From Hydrogenoanaerobacterium saccharovorans (lineage in GTDB: Bacteria > Bacillota > Clostridia > Oscillospirales > Ruminococcaceae): DNA of 64,000 nucleotides. Positions 40,698 through 49,357 of this stretch are shown one piece after another. The stretch is taken from NCBI RefSeq assembly GCF_016901815.1, contig NZ_JACSNR010000008.1:100019-164018 (forward strand), written 5' to 3'. Both the position numbers and the translations under genes were made by a program. Under the pieces are notes generated by a model that saw nothing but the letters and a program-made list of their open reading frames with translations, ran no database searches and had not been told where the DNA came from. Each line of letters opens with the position of its first letter. The stretch's first letter is position 1.

Positions 40698-40749
40698 TCC
40701 TCTCTGCCCCCTTACTTGTCTGCTGCGTTTATTATACTTGGAAAGATCG

Positions 40750-40791
40750 TTGTGCTTTAATGATTTTTATCGTATTATTTTTACGATAAAA
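40750..40791. promoter_or_regulatory. Promoter with perfect 10-base operator palindrome
   Basis: TTTTATCGTA (40765-40774) and TACGATAAAA (40782-40791) around a 7-base centre. The plus-strand promoter (TTGTGC 40750-40755, 17 bases, TATTAT 40773-40778) is inside it. On the minus strand TATAAT near 40731-40736 serves the XRE gene. Confidence 0.75.
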
Positions 40792-40814
40792 TGAAGTAAA
40801 AAGAGGGATTGTTT

Positions 40815-41300
40815 ATGCCAAACAGCCGCTGTTTTCTCATCGGGCACAGGGACACCTCCAGCGATATTCTGCCATCGCTGACCACCGAGATCGAGCATCA
40901 TATCCGGGAACAGGGCATAACAGAGTTTGTGGTAGGGCAGTACGGCGGATTCGACCGGCTGGCTGCCCATGCCCTGTACCGCTGCAAAACCGAATATCCC
41001 GGCCTGACCCTCACCCTGCTGTGCGCCTATCACCCGGCAGAACGGGCTGTAATCCTGCCCCGGGGATTTGATGGGTTCTGGTACCCGGCAGAATTGGAAC
41101 AGGTACCCAGGCGGTTCGCCATCCAGCGGGCCAACCGGCTGGCTGTGGAACAGTCGGAGTATCTGATCGCCGGGCTGCGCCACCCCGGCAGCTGTACCGC
41201 TTCCCTGGTGCGCTATGCCCTGGGACGGCAGCGCCAGGGCAAGCTCACCGTTACCCTGCTCCCTCTGCCGGATGGAAGCCCCTGCCCTCTTCCCCGTTGA
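40815..41300 (+). CDS. SLOG-like nucleotide-binding protein
   Basis: Protein of 161 residues. It starts FLIGHRDTSSDILPSLTTEI and continues with ITEFVVGQYGGFDRLAAHAL, the Rossmannoid pattern (GHR and GG.D.LA) of the SLOG/DUF1273 group related to DprA and LOG. Such proteins are predicted to bind nucleotides or nucleotide derivatives and some act as sensors in stress or defence systems. Here it is controlled by the palindrome at 40765-40791 and faces an XRE regulator. ATG at 40815 with AGAGGGA ahead. Confidence 0.75.
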   Translation: MPNSRCFLIGHRDTSSDILPSLTTEIEHHIREQGITEFVVGQYGGFDRLAAHALYRCKTEYPGLTLTLLCAYHPAERAVILPRGFDGFWYPAELEQVPRRFAIQRANRLAVEQSEYLIAGLRHPGSCTASLVRYALGRQRQGKLTVTLLPLPDGSPCPLPR

Positions 41301-41330
41301 CTCCGGCGCCGCTTCTGCCCTGTGTTTCCC

Positions 41331-41359
41331 TTGCCACTCTCCCGGGAGTATGCTACAAT
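41331..41359 (+). promoter_or_regulatory. Promoter of the lysR gene
   Basis: TTGCCA (41331-41336), 17 bases, TACAAT (41354-41359). Confidence 0.7.
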
Positions 41360-41397
41360 AATCCCCATGTACATCACCCGTCCCAAGGAGGCTTTCC

Positions 41398-42366
41398 ATG
41401 ACCCTGCAGCAGCTGCGTTACATCATCGAGATCGCCCAGTCCGGCTCCATCAGCCTGGCTGCCCAGCGGCTCTTCATCACCCAGCCCAGCCTTTCCAAAT
41501 CGGTTGCCGATCTGGAAAAGGAGATGGGCATCACCATCTTTTACCGGGGCAGCCGGGGCGTCATGCTCTCCCCGGACGGGGTCAAATTCCTGGCCTATGC
41601 CCGGCAGGTGGTGGAACAGGCCGACCTGCTGGAACAGCAGTATAAATTCGGCACCCCGGTGCGCCGGGTCTTTGCCCTGTCTGCCCAGCACTATGCAGTG
41701 GTCGCCAGCGCCTTCATCGATCTGGTCCGGGAATACCGGGAGGATCAGTATGAGTTCACCCTCCGGGAAAGCCGCACCTATGACATCATCGAAGATGTCC
41801 GCACCCAGCGCAGTGAACTGGGCATCCTCTTCCTGAGCCATTTCAACCGGGAAGTGCTGCTGCGCATTATCCGGGACGCGGAACTGGAATTTGTCCCGCT
41901 CTTCACCGCCCGTCCGCATATCTTTGTCAGCACCGACCACCCCCTGGCCCGCCGCTCCTCGGTGACCCTGGACGAGCTGCGCAGCTATCCCCGGCTGGTC
42001 TATGAACAGGGCCTGCACAACTCCTTCTACTTCTCGGAGGAGCCCCATTCCACCGCCGAAAGCCCCAAGAACATCGTGGTCACCGACCGTGCCACCCTCT
42101 TTAACCTGCTGGTGGGACTGGGCGCTTATACCATCAGTTCCGGCATCATCCACCAGGACGCCAGCGGGTCCCGGATCACTTCGGTGCCCCTGGAAAGCGA
42201 CGAAATCATGCAGATCGGCTACCTCCACCCCAAGGATCAGCCCCTGAGCCGTCTGGGTCAGCGGTATTTGGAATTCCTCCAGCCCTACCTCCGGCAGAAG
42301 CCGCCGTCTGTATCCGATGCCGGCACAGAACCCGATCCCCTGTGCCTGGAATACAGAGTGCCATAG
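41398..42366 (+). CDS. LysR-family transcriptional regulator
   Basis: Protein of 322 residues. The N terminus MTLQQLRYIIEIAQSGSISL, with AAQRLFITQPSLSKSVADLE as recognition region, is a standard LysR winged helix; the rest is the periplasmic-binding-like effector domain (residues about 92-300). CAAGGAGG precedes the ATG. The next gene encodes a MetE-like methyltransferase, and the promoter between them has a palindrome, so control of sulfur/methionine metabolism is the likely job. Confidence 0.93.
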   Translation: MTLQQLRYIIEIAQSGSISLAAQRLFITQPSLSKSVADLEKEMGITIFYRGSRGVMLSPDGVKFLAYARQVVEQADLLEQQYKFGTPVRRVFALSAQHYAVVASAFIDLVREYREDQYEFTLRESRTYDIIEDVRTQRSELGILFLSHFNREVLLRIIRDAELEFVPLFTARPHIFVSTDHPLARRSSVTLDELRSYPRLVYEQGLHNSFYFSEEPHSTAESPKNIVVTDRATLFNLLVGLGAYTISSGIIHQDASGSRITSVPLESDEIMQIGYLHPKDQPLSRLGQRYLEFLQPYLRQKPPSVSDAGTEPDPLCLEYRVP

Positions 42367-42378
42367 CTTTTGGCTATG
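42358..42378. other. Small hairpin at the end of lysR
   Basis: CCATAGC and GCTATGG with TTTTG between, overlapping the stop codon; no T tract follows, so it is either a weak terminator or part of a regulator site. Confidence 0.4.
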
Positions 42379-42399
42379 GTTATCAATCGTTTATCAGTA

Positions 42400-42466
42400 T
42401 TAGCATATAGCCCCCAGTTGTGGTATGATAGGCCCATCGGTTCAAACAATCCGTTGTATCATACCA
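42400..42466 (+). promoter_or_regulatory. Promoter and inverted repeat ahead of the MetE-like gene
   Basis: TTAGCA (42400-42405), 18 bases, TATGAT (42424-42429). TGGTATGATA (42421-42430), which contains the -10, is repeated inverted as TATCATACCA (42457-42466), 26 bases apart. Confidence 0.65.
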
Positions 42467-42485
42467 TCCGAAGGGGGATTTCTAT

Positions 42486-43610
42486 ATGTCTTTTACCGAG
42501 AGAACCAAAGCACCGTTCCGTCTGGATGTAGTCGGCAGCTTCCTGCGTCCCGACGCCATCAAGGAAGCCCGTGCCGCCTATGCGGACGGCGCCATTTCCG
42601 CTGAGCAGCTAAAGGCTGTGGAGGACCGCTGCATCACCGAACTGGTGGAAAAGGAACTGGCAGCCGGTCTGCGCTGCGTCACCGATGGTGAGTTCCGCCG
42701 CAGCTACTGGCATCTGGACTTCATGTGGGGCTTTGAGGGTGTGGAACACATCGTCGGCGAGCATGGCTACTTCTTCCACGATGAGGAAACCCGTGCCGAC
42801 ACCGGACGCATCGTTGCCCCCATCCGGTTCAATGGTCACCCCTTCCTGGAGCACTTCAAGTTCCTGCGGGATCTGGTAGGCGACCGTGCCATCCCCCGTC
42901 AGACCATTCCGGCTCCGGCCCAGTTCTACAATGAGATGCTCCGCGGCACCAACTGCGACAGCCTGGACGCCGTCTATCCCACCCGGGAAGCCTTCCGGGA
43001 GGATCTGATCAAGGCCTATTCCGACTTTATCCATGCCCTGTATGAGGCCGGCTGCCGCAGCCTGCAGCTGGACGACTGCACCTGGGGCATGCTCTGTGAT
43101 ACCGAGCGCCGCAAGGCACTTTACGGCGGTCAGACCGACGCCGATGCTGTGGCCCAGCTCTATGTGGACCTCAACAACGCTGTCATTGACTGTGTTCCCC
43201 GGGGCATGGTGGTGAATACCCACATCTGCCGCGGCAACTATCACTCCACCTGGGCTTCCAGCGGCGGTTACGCGCCGGTGAGCAAGATCCTGTTCGGTCA
43301 GGAGCGGGTGGACGGCTACTACCTGGAATTCGATGATGAGCGTTCCGGCGGTTTTGAACCCCTGGCGGATGTCACCGGCGATAAGATCGTGGTACTGGGC
43401 CTTATCACCTCCAAGCGCCCCCAGCTGGAGGACAAGGAGCACATCAAGGAGCGCATTCTGGAAGCCTCCAAGTATGTGCCGCTGGACCGGCTCTGCCTGT
43501 CGCCCCAGTGCGGTTTTGCCTCCACTGAGGAGGGCAACAAGCTCACTGAGGAGGATCAGTGGAAGAAGCTGGCTCTGATCCGTGAGATCGCCGAAGAAGT
43601 CTGGGGCTGA
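42486..43610 (+). CDS. Cobalamin-independent methionine synthase-like protein (YxjG/YxjH type)
   Basis: Protein of 374 residues, equal to the C-terminal catalytic half of MetE alone. VVGSFLRPDAIKEAR, TDGEFRRSYWHLDFMWG, LQLDDCTWGML, NTHICRGNYHS (zinc His and Cys) and LSPQCGFAS (zinc Cys) are all in place. Single-domain members such as Bacillus YxjG/YxjH methylate homocysteine or a related thiol; the methyl donor is uncertain. AAGGGGGAT precedes the ATG. The upstream LysR gene is the likely regulator. A strong terminator follows. Confidence 0.9.
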   Translation: MSFTERTKAPFRLDVVGSFLRPDAIKEARAAYADGAISAEQLKAVEDRCITELVEKELAAGLRCVTDGEFRRSYWHLDFMWGFEGVEHIVGEHGYFFHDEETRADTGRIVAPIRFNGHPFLEHFKFLRDLVGDRAIPRQTIPAPAQFYNEMLRGTNCDSLDAVYPTREAFREDLIKAYSDFIHALYEAGCRSLQLDDCTWGMLCDTERRKALYGGQTDADAVAQLYVDLNNAVIDCVPRGMVVNTHICRGNYHSTWASSGGYAPVSKILFGQERVDGYYLEFDDERSGGFEPLADVTGDKIVVLGLITSKRPQLEDKEHIKERILEASKYVPLDRLCLSPQCGFASTEEGNKLTEEDQWKKLALIREIAEEVWG

Positions 43611-43658
43611 GATCCCTTTCTCTCCTGAATGGAAATCCTCCGGTTTTCCCCGGAAATA

Positions 43659-43697
43659 GCAAAAGACCCGGAAGCGGCTGCTTCCGGGTCTTTTTTA
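43659..43697. terminator. Bidirectional terminator
   Basis: AAGACCCGGAAGC and GCTTCCGGGTCTT arms with GGCT loop and T6. Confidence 0.9.
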
Positions 43698-43705
43698 CGC
43701 GGTTT

Positions 43706-44200
43706 TCAGTCCTCCACGATTTTGGAGAGTTTGGCGAGCTGTACCATGAACCAGACCTTCATGGCAACCCCTGTCAGCAGGCAGAGCACCCCCAGAATGC
43801 CCGAGCCGAATGCCATGGTCATCACATAGCCCACAACGCTCACCACACCCAGAATGGAGATGGGCTTGATGCTCAGCTCTGCTTCGGGGAAGCGTTCGTC
43901 CAGGATACCGGCTACCAGCAGGTAGAGCCATACCTCCAGAATGACAAAGAGCACGCCGATCCCCACCGCAAACATGCCTTCGGGGCGCAGCAGCACCGAT
44001 ACCATCTCGGTGACAAACAGCACCCAGGCGATCATGGCAGGGGTGGAGAGGGATTCGCCGCCGCGGCGTCCCAGTCCGGTGACACCCAGCGCAAAGAACA
44101 GGCTGCCCAGCCAGTCGGGGAGCAGATCCACGCCGCCGATGTTGATAAAGAAGGCGGTAAAGAGGGCACCCAGTCCCAGCAAGAGGAGGATGCGTTTCAT
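43706..44200 (-). CDS. Small polytopic membrane protein of unknown function
   Basis: Protein of 164 residues with five hydrophobic segments, including FINIGGVDLLPDWLGSLFFA near the start. That DLLPDWLG element looks like proteins described as having a conserved DxxPDxxGY loop in Clostridia, but no function is known. It lies 22 bases after the transporter gene on the same strand and probably shares its transcript. AAGGAG precedes the ATG. Confidence 0.75.
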   Translation of the reverse strand: MKRILLLLGLGALFTAFFINIGGVDLLPDWLGSLFFALGVTGLGRRGGESLSTPAMIAWVLFVTEMVSVLLRPEGMFAVGIGVLFVILEVWLYLLVAGILDERFPEAELSIKPISILGVVSVVGYVMTMAFGSGILGVLCLLTGVAMKVWFMVQLAKLSKIVED

Positions 44201-44222
44201 AGAGCAGTGCTCCTTTCTGCCG

Positions 44223-45338
44223 TCAGGCCATTACAAAGTGGTAGAACACCAGCAGCACTGCCAGGAACAGCAGGTTCACTGCGGTAAAGAAGCCCAGGTA
44301 CTTTCCTTTTTTCTCGGGGAAGGAGAGGGCGATATACTTATAGGAGATGAGGCTTGCCATCGAAGCGATCAGGGTACCCAGACCGCCCAGGTTGGTACCG
44401 ATGAGCAGTGCCCGGGCATTGTCGGTGAAGCCGGAGAGCAGCAGTGCCGCCGGTACATTGCTGATGACCTGGCTCACCAGGGCGGCAGCATAGACCTCCC
44501 GGCCTGCCAGCAGCGCGGCAAACAACTCCCGGAAAGCGGGAATGCGTTCCACATTGCCGATGAAGATGAAGAATCCCGCAAAGGTGAGCAGCAGGCCATA
44601 GTCCACCCGGGCAAAGAGCCGGTGGTCAATGAGCAGAATAGCTGCCATCACCATGGGCACCAGCAGCAGCACTGGGATCAGCTTGGCGACTGCCGCAAGG
44701 CTGAGCAGGAACAGTCCCAGATAGCACAGCAGCCGTCCCCGGGCAGGCGGGAGCTGTCCGGCGGTGGAGGGGATCTCGGGCAGGGGTGCCGACCGGCGCA
44801 TCAGCAGCGCCCCGGTGAGCAGCACCAGCGAAAGTCCCGCAAAGGGCAGTACCGCCCCGAAGAACTCGTCCAGCGGCACGCCGTAATGGGAGTAGAGATA
44901 GAGGTTCTGGGGGTTGCCCACCGGCGTTGCCATACTGCCCAGGTTGGCAGCCACCGTCTGGAACACCACCACCGGCACAATGCGGTCGGTGAGCCCTGCC
45001 ATGCCGAGCACCGCTCCGGCAAAGGGCACAAAGGTGATGAGCGCCACATCATTGGTGATGAGCATGGCGGTGAAGAAGCAGAGCAGCACCAGCACCAGTT
45101 CCAGCTGACGGGCGGTGCGGGTGCGTCCGAGAATGCCCTCGCCCAGCCGCTGGAAGAAGCCGATGTCCTGCAGTCCTGCCATCACCAGCATCAGGCAGAA
45201 GAGCAGTCCCAGGGTGTGGAAGTCCACATAGCCCAGCCATTCCCGGTCCGGCGGCACCAGAAATGCCGAAACCAATGCCAGTCCCCAGGCTGCCAGCAGC
45301 ACCGGGTCCCCCTTGAGTCGTTTCAAAAACAGTTGCAC
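44223..45338 (-). CDS. SLC13/ArsB-like ion transporter
   Basis: Protein of 371 residues with about ten membrane segments. LITNDVALITFVPFAGAVLG and ATPVGNPQNLYLYSHYG are the two re-entrant/signature loops of the ion-transporter superfamily (citrate, arsenite, YbiR group). The substrate may be an organic or inorganic anion. The start codon is GTG with AAGGGAT ahead. No arsenate reductase gene is nearby, so arsenite export is not favoured. Confidence 0.85.
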   Translation of the reverse strand: MQLFLKRLKGDPVLLAAWGLALVSAFLVPPDREWLGYVDFHTLGLLFCLMLVMAGLQDIGFFQRLGEGILGRTRTARQLELVLVLLCFFTAMLITNDVALITFVPFAGAVLGMAGLTDRIVPVVVFQTVAANLGSMATPVGNPQNLYLYSHYGVPLDEFFGAVLPFAGLSLVLLTGALLMRRSAPLPEIPSTAGQLPPARGRLLCYLGLFLLSLAAVAKLIPVLLLVPMVMAAILLIDHRLFARVDYGLLLTFAGFFIFIGNVERIPAFRELFAALLAGREVYAAALVSQVISNVPAALLLSGFTDNARALLIGTNLGGLGTLIASMASLISYKYIALSFPEKKGKYLGFFTAVNLLFLAVLLVFYHFVMA

Positions 45339-45568
45339 AGGTAATCCCTTCGATCCATTCCGTTAAACGGGTAATTTTTCAGCTCTCCAATTTTAGCACG
45401 CTCCCCCGGGGATTGCAAGATTCCAGCCCTGGAACTCCTCTGCCGGAACCGGAAGCGGACATTTTTCAACACGCCGATCCCGCATCGGTGGAAAACTGCC
45501 CCGGAAGGAAAACTCTCCCTTTATAAAAGGAAGCCCACCTCCCATACACGCCCGCCCAGACCTGCGCC

Positions 45569-46465
45569 CTATGAAAACAGGCTTGCCTGACCCGGCAGAC
45601 CGCCGAAGTCGTACCCCTGCCGGGATACGGCGATGATGGCCTCCATTTCGCTGAGCAGCCCCAGACGGCTGCACTCCTCCCGCACCCAGGCATAGAGCTT
45701 TGCCGCCCCCGGCACAGTGCAGCGGTACCGGGTGCCGTACCGCTTCTCATACTTCTCCCGCAGGCCGGGGAACTCCCGGTCCAGCGCCTGATAGAAATAC
45801 TCCCGCTGTCCCTCCCGCATGGTCAGGCCGGGCCAGCAGTAACAGAACCGTCCCCCGGCCTCCGCAGTCTGCCGGAGCAGCCGGGAGAGGTTCTCCCGGT
45901 TGTCGGTGAGGCCGGGCAGCACCGGCATGAGCAGCAGCCCGGTGAATACTCCCGCCTTTGCCAGCTGCTCTATGGCGGCAAACCGCCGCTCCGGAGAGGG
46001 TGCCCCGGGCTCCAGACGGGCTGCCAGAGCCGGGTCCGCTGTGGTGATGGAGAACTTCACCAGTGCCGGCATCTGTGCGGCGATCTCCGAGAGCACATCG
46101 GCGTCCCGGCTCACCAGGTCGCTCTTGGTATCCACTGCCACGCCGAATCCATAGGCCGAGAGCAGCTCCAGGGCATGGCGGGTGAGCCCGAGCTTTCGCT
46201 CCAGCGGGTTATAGGGGTCGCTCATGGCGCCGGTAGCCACCACGCCCCGCTGTACCTTCCGGCGCAGGTCGTCCCGGACAATGGCCAGGGCATTTTCCTT
46301 GACGGCGATGTGATCGAAGTCGGGGTTGTGATAACAGCTGCTGCGGCTGTCGCAGTAGATGCAGCCATGGGTACAGCCCCGGTAGAGATTCATATTATAA
46401 TCGGTGCCGAACCACCACCGGCTCCGGGTGCGGGTGACAATGGTCTTTGCGGGAATGGTCTGCAT
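45569..46465 (-). CDS. SPL-family radical SAM protein
   Basis: Protein of 298 residues. YRGCTHGCIYCDSRSSCY carries the CxxxCxxC cluster site for a 4Fe-4S centre and S-adenosylmethionine; RGVVATGAMSDPYNPLE follows, as in spore-photoproduct-lyase-like (Rv2578c/SplB-like) proteins. True spore photoproduct lyases have a different N terminus and a conserved C-terminal cysteine, so DNA repair is not certain. GGAGGTG precedes the ATG at 46465. Monocistronic, own promoter. The 150 bases on its 3' side hold nothing recognisable. Confidence 0.9.
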   Translation of the reverse strand: MQTIPAKTIVTRTRSRWWFGTDYNMNLYRGCTHGCIYCDSRSSCYHNPDFDHIAVKENALAIVRDDLRRKVQRGVVATGAMSDPYNPLERKLGLTRHALELLSAYGFGVAVDTKSDLVSRDADVLSEIAAQMPALVKFSITTADPALAARLEPGAPSPERRFAAIEQLAKAGVFTGLLLMPVLPGLTDNRENLSRLLRQTAEAGGRFCYCWPGLTMREGQREYFYQALDREFPGLREKYEKRYGTRYRCTVPGAAKLYAWVREECSRLGLLSEMEAIIAVSRQGYDFGGLPGQASLFS

Positions 46466-46488
46466 GGACGCACCTCCTTCTGCCTCTG

Positions 46489-46517
46489 ATGATACCCTCT
46501 TTCCCGGCAGCTGTAAA
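46489..46517 (-). promoter_or_regulatory. Promoter of the radical SAM gene
   Basis: Minus-strand TTTACA (46512-46517), 17 bases, TATCAT (46489-46494). Confidence 0.65.
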
Positions 46518-46694
46518 GCGCATCCGCCTGTTTTTTCCAGAACCGGGGATTTTGGCTTGGGAACCGGGTTTTCCGGCCCTGGGCAAAGCGCACAAAAATT
46601 AAAATGGCATCGGAGCATTCGGGAGGAAAACGGGTGAAAATCGAAGAAAAACGGAGTTCGCTCCATCCAGCATAAAAATTCCTTCAAAAAGGTG

Positions 46695-46723
46695 TTGACT
46701 TTTCCCGGGGGCACCGATATAAT
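46695..46723 (+). promoter_or_regulatory. Promoter of rplM-rpsI
   Basis: TTGACT (46695-46700), 17 bases, TATAAT (46718-46723). Confidence 0.85.
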
Positions 46724-46729
46724 AGGACT

Positions 46730-46837
46730 TGTCGCTTTGACAGGGTTTCTTTTCATGCCCTTTTTAGGGCGCTGTCAATACATTCAGCCCCTGTTTTTTT
46801 GGAAGCGGGCTGCAAATCATTTCAGGAGGTAAACACT
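46730..46837 (+). promoter_or_regulatory. Probable L13 leader (ribosomal protein autoregulation)
   Basis: The 110-base untranslated leader can form TTGACAG (46737-46743) with CTGTCAA (46772-46778) enclosing GCCC-GGGC, or alternatively AGGGCGCTG (46766-46774) with CAGCCCCT (46785-46792) followed by T7 (46794-46800), an attenuator, or CAGCCC (46785-46790) with GGGCTG (46807-46812). Mutually exclusive hairpins ahead of rplM fit the L13 leader described in Firmicutes. Confidence 0.6.
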
Positions 46838-47263
46838 ATGACTACTATGCCCAAGGCTCAGGAAATCAGCCGCAAGTGGTATATCATCGACGCTGCGAAC
46901 CGTCCTCTCGGCCGGACCGCTGCTGCCGCTGCCGCCATCCTGCGCGGCAAGCACAAGGTTGACTTCGCTCCCCATGTGGACTGCGGCGACCATGTGATCA
47001 TCATCAACGCTGAGAAGGCAATCCTCACCGGCAAGAAGCTGGAGAAGAAGTTCTACCGTCATCACTCCGGCTGGGTAGGCGGCCTCAAGGAGATCCGTTA
47101 CGATCACCTGATGCGCGAGAACCCCGAGAAGGCCATGATGCTGGCTGTAAAGGGTATGCTCCCGGACAACACTCTGGGCCGCAAGGCTCTGACCAGAGTT
47201 CGCATCTACAAGGGCGAGCAGCACAACAACCAGGCTCAGAACCCCACTGCGTGGACTCTGTAA
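46838..47263 (+). CDS. rplM: 50S ribosomal protein L13
   Basis: Protein of 141 residues, normal length. WYIIDAANRPLGRTAAAAAA, INAEKAILTGKKLEKK, YRHHSGWVGGLKEI and MLPDNTLGRKALTRVRIYKG are the conserved L13 blocks. TCAGGAGGT precedes the ATG. It is followed by rpsI after 20 bases, the universal gene pair. Confidence 0.98.
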   Translation: MTTMPKAQEISRKWYIIDAANRPLGRTAAAAAAILRGKHKVDFAPHVDCGDHVIIINAEKAILTGKKLEKKFYRHHSGWVGGLKEIRYDHLMRENPEKAMMLAVKGMLPDNTLGRKALTRVRIYKGEQHNNQAQNPTAWTL

Positions 47264-47283
47264 TTTGAGAGGAGGATTTTAGA

Positions 47284-47682
47284 ATGTACGATTCCAAGCC
47301 CTACTACTACGGCACCGGCAGAAGAAAGCACTCGGTAGCTCGTGTAAGAATGTACCCCGGCACCGGCAAGATCACCATCAATGGCCGTGACATCGATGAG
47401 TACTTCGGCCTCGAAACTCTGAAGCTGATCGTTCGTCAGCCCATGGAGATCACCAATACTCTGGGCCGTTTTGATATTGTCTGCACCGTTGCAGGCGGCG
47501 GCGTTTCCGGTCAGGCCGGCGCGATCCGTCACGGTGTTGCCCGTGCTCTGCTCCAGAACGGCGATGAGATGCGCCCGATCCTGAAGAAGGCCGGCTTCCT
47601 GACCCGTGACCCCAGAATGAAGGAAAGAAAGAAGTACGGCCTCAAGGCTGCCCGTCGCGCTCCCCAGTTCTCCAAGAGATAA
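47284..47682 (+). CDS. rpsI: 30S ribosomal protein S9
   Basis: Protein of 132 residues. [20 protein letters not shown] at the start, [17 protein letters not shown] in the middle and the universal basic tail [17 protein letters not shown], which reaches the P-site tRNA. Preceded by GAGAGGAGG. Terminator follows. Confidence 0.98.
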   Translation: MYDSKPYYYGTGRRKHSVARVRMYPGTGKITINGRDIDEYFGLETLKLIVRQPMEITNTLGRFDIVCTVAGGGVSGQAGAIRHGVARALLQNGDEMRPILKKAGFLTRDPRMKERKKYGLKAARRAPQFSKR

Positions 47683-47718
47683 CTTCTTCTCCTTCGGAGA
47701 TACTTCATCTGTACGTTT

Positions 47719-47757
47719 CAAAAAGGATCTTCCCCGAACCGGGAAGATCCTTTTTCT
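47719..47757 (+). terminator. Terminator of rplM-rpsI
   Basis: GGATCTTCCC and GGGAAGATCC with CGAACC loop, then TTTTTCTTTTT. Confidence 0.95.
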
Positions 47758-47888
47758 TTTTCCCGCAAAGTTTTCCCCTTCCCCATGCAGTAAATAACTG
47801 GTTTTTCCACACTGTTCTGTTGCACGATAAAATCCCGTTTTCTGTCCGGATCTCCCGGACTGCCCCGTATCAAGAAAGGAACCCGCTT

Positions 47889-48485
47889 ATGCGTATCATA
47901 ATTTCTGCCCTGCTCCTGAGCCTCTGCCTGTGTGCCTGCGCCCCTGAGAGCTCTCCCTCCTCCGTCCCGTCCTCCGAGCCGGAGGTCACCTCCGGGCTGG
48001 AAGTCCAGTTCGATGACCCCGAGGAGGCCCCGGAGATCACCGCTGACCTCTCGGGCACCGCTCTGCCCTGGGAGATGCGCCCGGAACACTGGAACGGCGC
48101 CATCATGTGCGGCACCGATCTTGCCACCGGCCTCATTGAAAAGCGGTATGATGAGATCCCCGCCGCCGCCGCGGGCAGCACCATCACCGTCAAGTTCCCC
48201 GAAGGCGCCCGGCCTGAAAAGGTGATCGCCATGGCGGAAGCCCGGGATACCCTGGGCATGCCGGTGGGCGAAGGCGGTGAGATGCTCACCCTGGAAACTG
48301 ATCTGGCAGCGGACGGCACCCTGACCTTCACCCTGCCCGAATTTGAAAATGACCCCAGCTGTACTGCCGTGCTGCTCAATGTCTACTGGGGCGAAAACAA
48401 TGCCTGGTATGCCCTGGCTGTCCAGACCGGTGCGGAAGCTCCCGGCCCGGACCAGACCCTCCCCATGCTGACCCCTGGTGTTTGA
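47889..48485 (+). CDS. Small lipoprotein of unknown function
   Basis: Protein of 198 residues. Lipobox LCLCAC, Ser/Pro/Glu spacer (about residues 20-45), then a domain with PWEMRPEHWNGAIMCGTDLA and GGEMLTLETDLAADGTLTFT that looks beta-rich. I recognise no family. AAGGAACC precedes the ATG. First of three unrelated-looking small lipoproteins in a row. Confidence 0.7.
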   Translation: MRIIISALLLSLCLCACAPESSPSSVPSSEPEVTSGLEVQFDDPEEAPEITADLSGTALPWEMRPEHWNGAIMCGTDLATGLIEKRYDEIPAAAAGSTITVKFPEGARPEKVIAMAEARDTLGMPVGEGGEMLTLETDLAADGTLTFTLPEFENDPSCTAVLLNVYWGENNAWYALAVQTGAEAPGPDQTLPMLTPGV

Positions 48486-48588
48486 ACAATCCGGGGAGAA
48501 AATTTCCCCGGCGGAGGATTTTCCCATAGGAAGCGCCGGCAAACTGTGTTATACTGGTAAAAGAATATCGAGAGGAGCCAGAAAAGAC

Positions 48589-49299
48589 ATGAAACGACTG
48601 CTTGCGCTGCTGCTGACCGCAGGGCTGACCATAGGGCTGACCGGCTGCGGGCCGGAACAGGGGGAACATTCCTCCCAGGAGAGTTCCGGGATGGAGAATT
48701 CCCGTCCGGAGCTGTCGCTGCCTGAACAGTCGTATGAGTCGGTGGAGGAAGTGCCGGACTTCTATGTCCAGGTGCTGATGATGTACGGCGCCGCTGAGGA
48801 CCCCGAAACACAGGAGCTCCATCCGCTGCATGTGAGCCTGTTCTATGGCGATGGCTGGAAAGACGGCAGCGAACTCACCGCCGGCGATGCCTACTGCTGG
48901 TTCCTGAGCTTTGTAAACGACCTCCCCCAGGAGGAGAAGGAGAAGCGCTATGCCTCCCCGCTGGGAGAAAATCAGGGCTGGTTCTTCCCCGAAGAGGAAC
49001 TGGAGAGCACCATGTCCGCCTGGTTCGAGGGCGTGACCCCGGAACAGTTCCGAGCGGATTCCAACTTCTATGATGCCGAGCATCATGGCTACCGCTCCAT
49101 CTCCGGCCCGGGCATCGGCATACAGCCCCGGCTGGAACTGGGCGACGTGCGTTCGGACGGCGACCTGCGCATCATTCCGGTCTTTATGGACTATGAATCG
49201 GGGGAAGACCGCCGCATGGAACTGACCATCCGCATTTCCCCGGACCAGAAGAGCTATCAGTTTGTCTCCTGGCTGCCGGCGGAGAGCCAGAATATCTGA
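48589..49299 (+). CDS. Small lipoprotein of unknown function
   Basis: Protein of 236 residues with lipobox GLTGC (Cys near residue 20) and a Ser/Glu spacer. The domain from about residue 60 includes AYCWFLSFVNDLPQEEKEK and ends SYQFVSWLPAESQNI. That last strand resembles the end of the following protein (PVRLISWNPDRST), so the two may be distant paralogues. GAGAGGAG lies 12 bases ahead of the ATG and a TATACT -10 box is at 48550. Confidence 0.7.
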   Translation: MKRLLALLLTAGLTIGLTGCGPEQGEHSSQESSGMENSRPELSLPEQSYESVEEVPDFYVQVLMMYGAAEDPETQELHPLHVSLFYGDGWKDGSELTAGDAYCWFLSFVNDLPQEEKEKRYASPLGENQGWFFPEEELESTMSAWFEGVTPEQFRADSNFYDAEHHGYRSISGPGIGIQPRLELGDVRSDGDLRIIPVFMDYESGEDRRMELTIRISPDQKSYQFVSWLPAESQNI

Positions 49300-49357
49300 A
49301 CCAATCACAGTCCGTCCTCCGGGGCGGGCTGTGTTCTTTTATAAGGAGGGAATCATC

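Noticed and set aside
44223..45338. Arsenite efflux system
   Set aside because: The permease matches the general ion-transporter fold only, with no arsR, arsC or arsD nearby.
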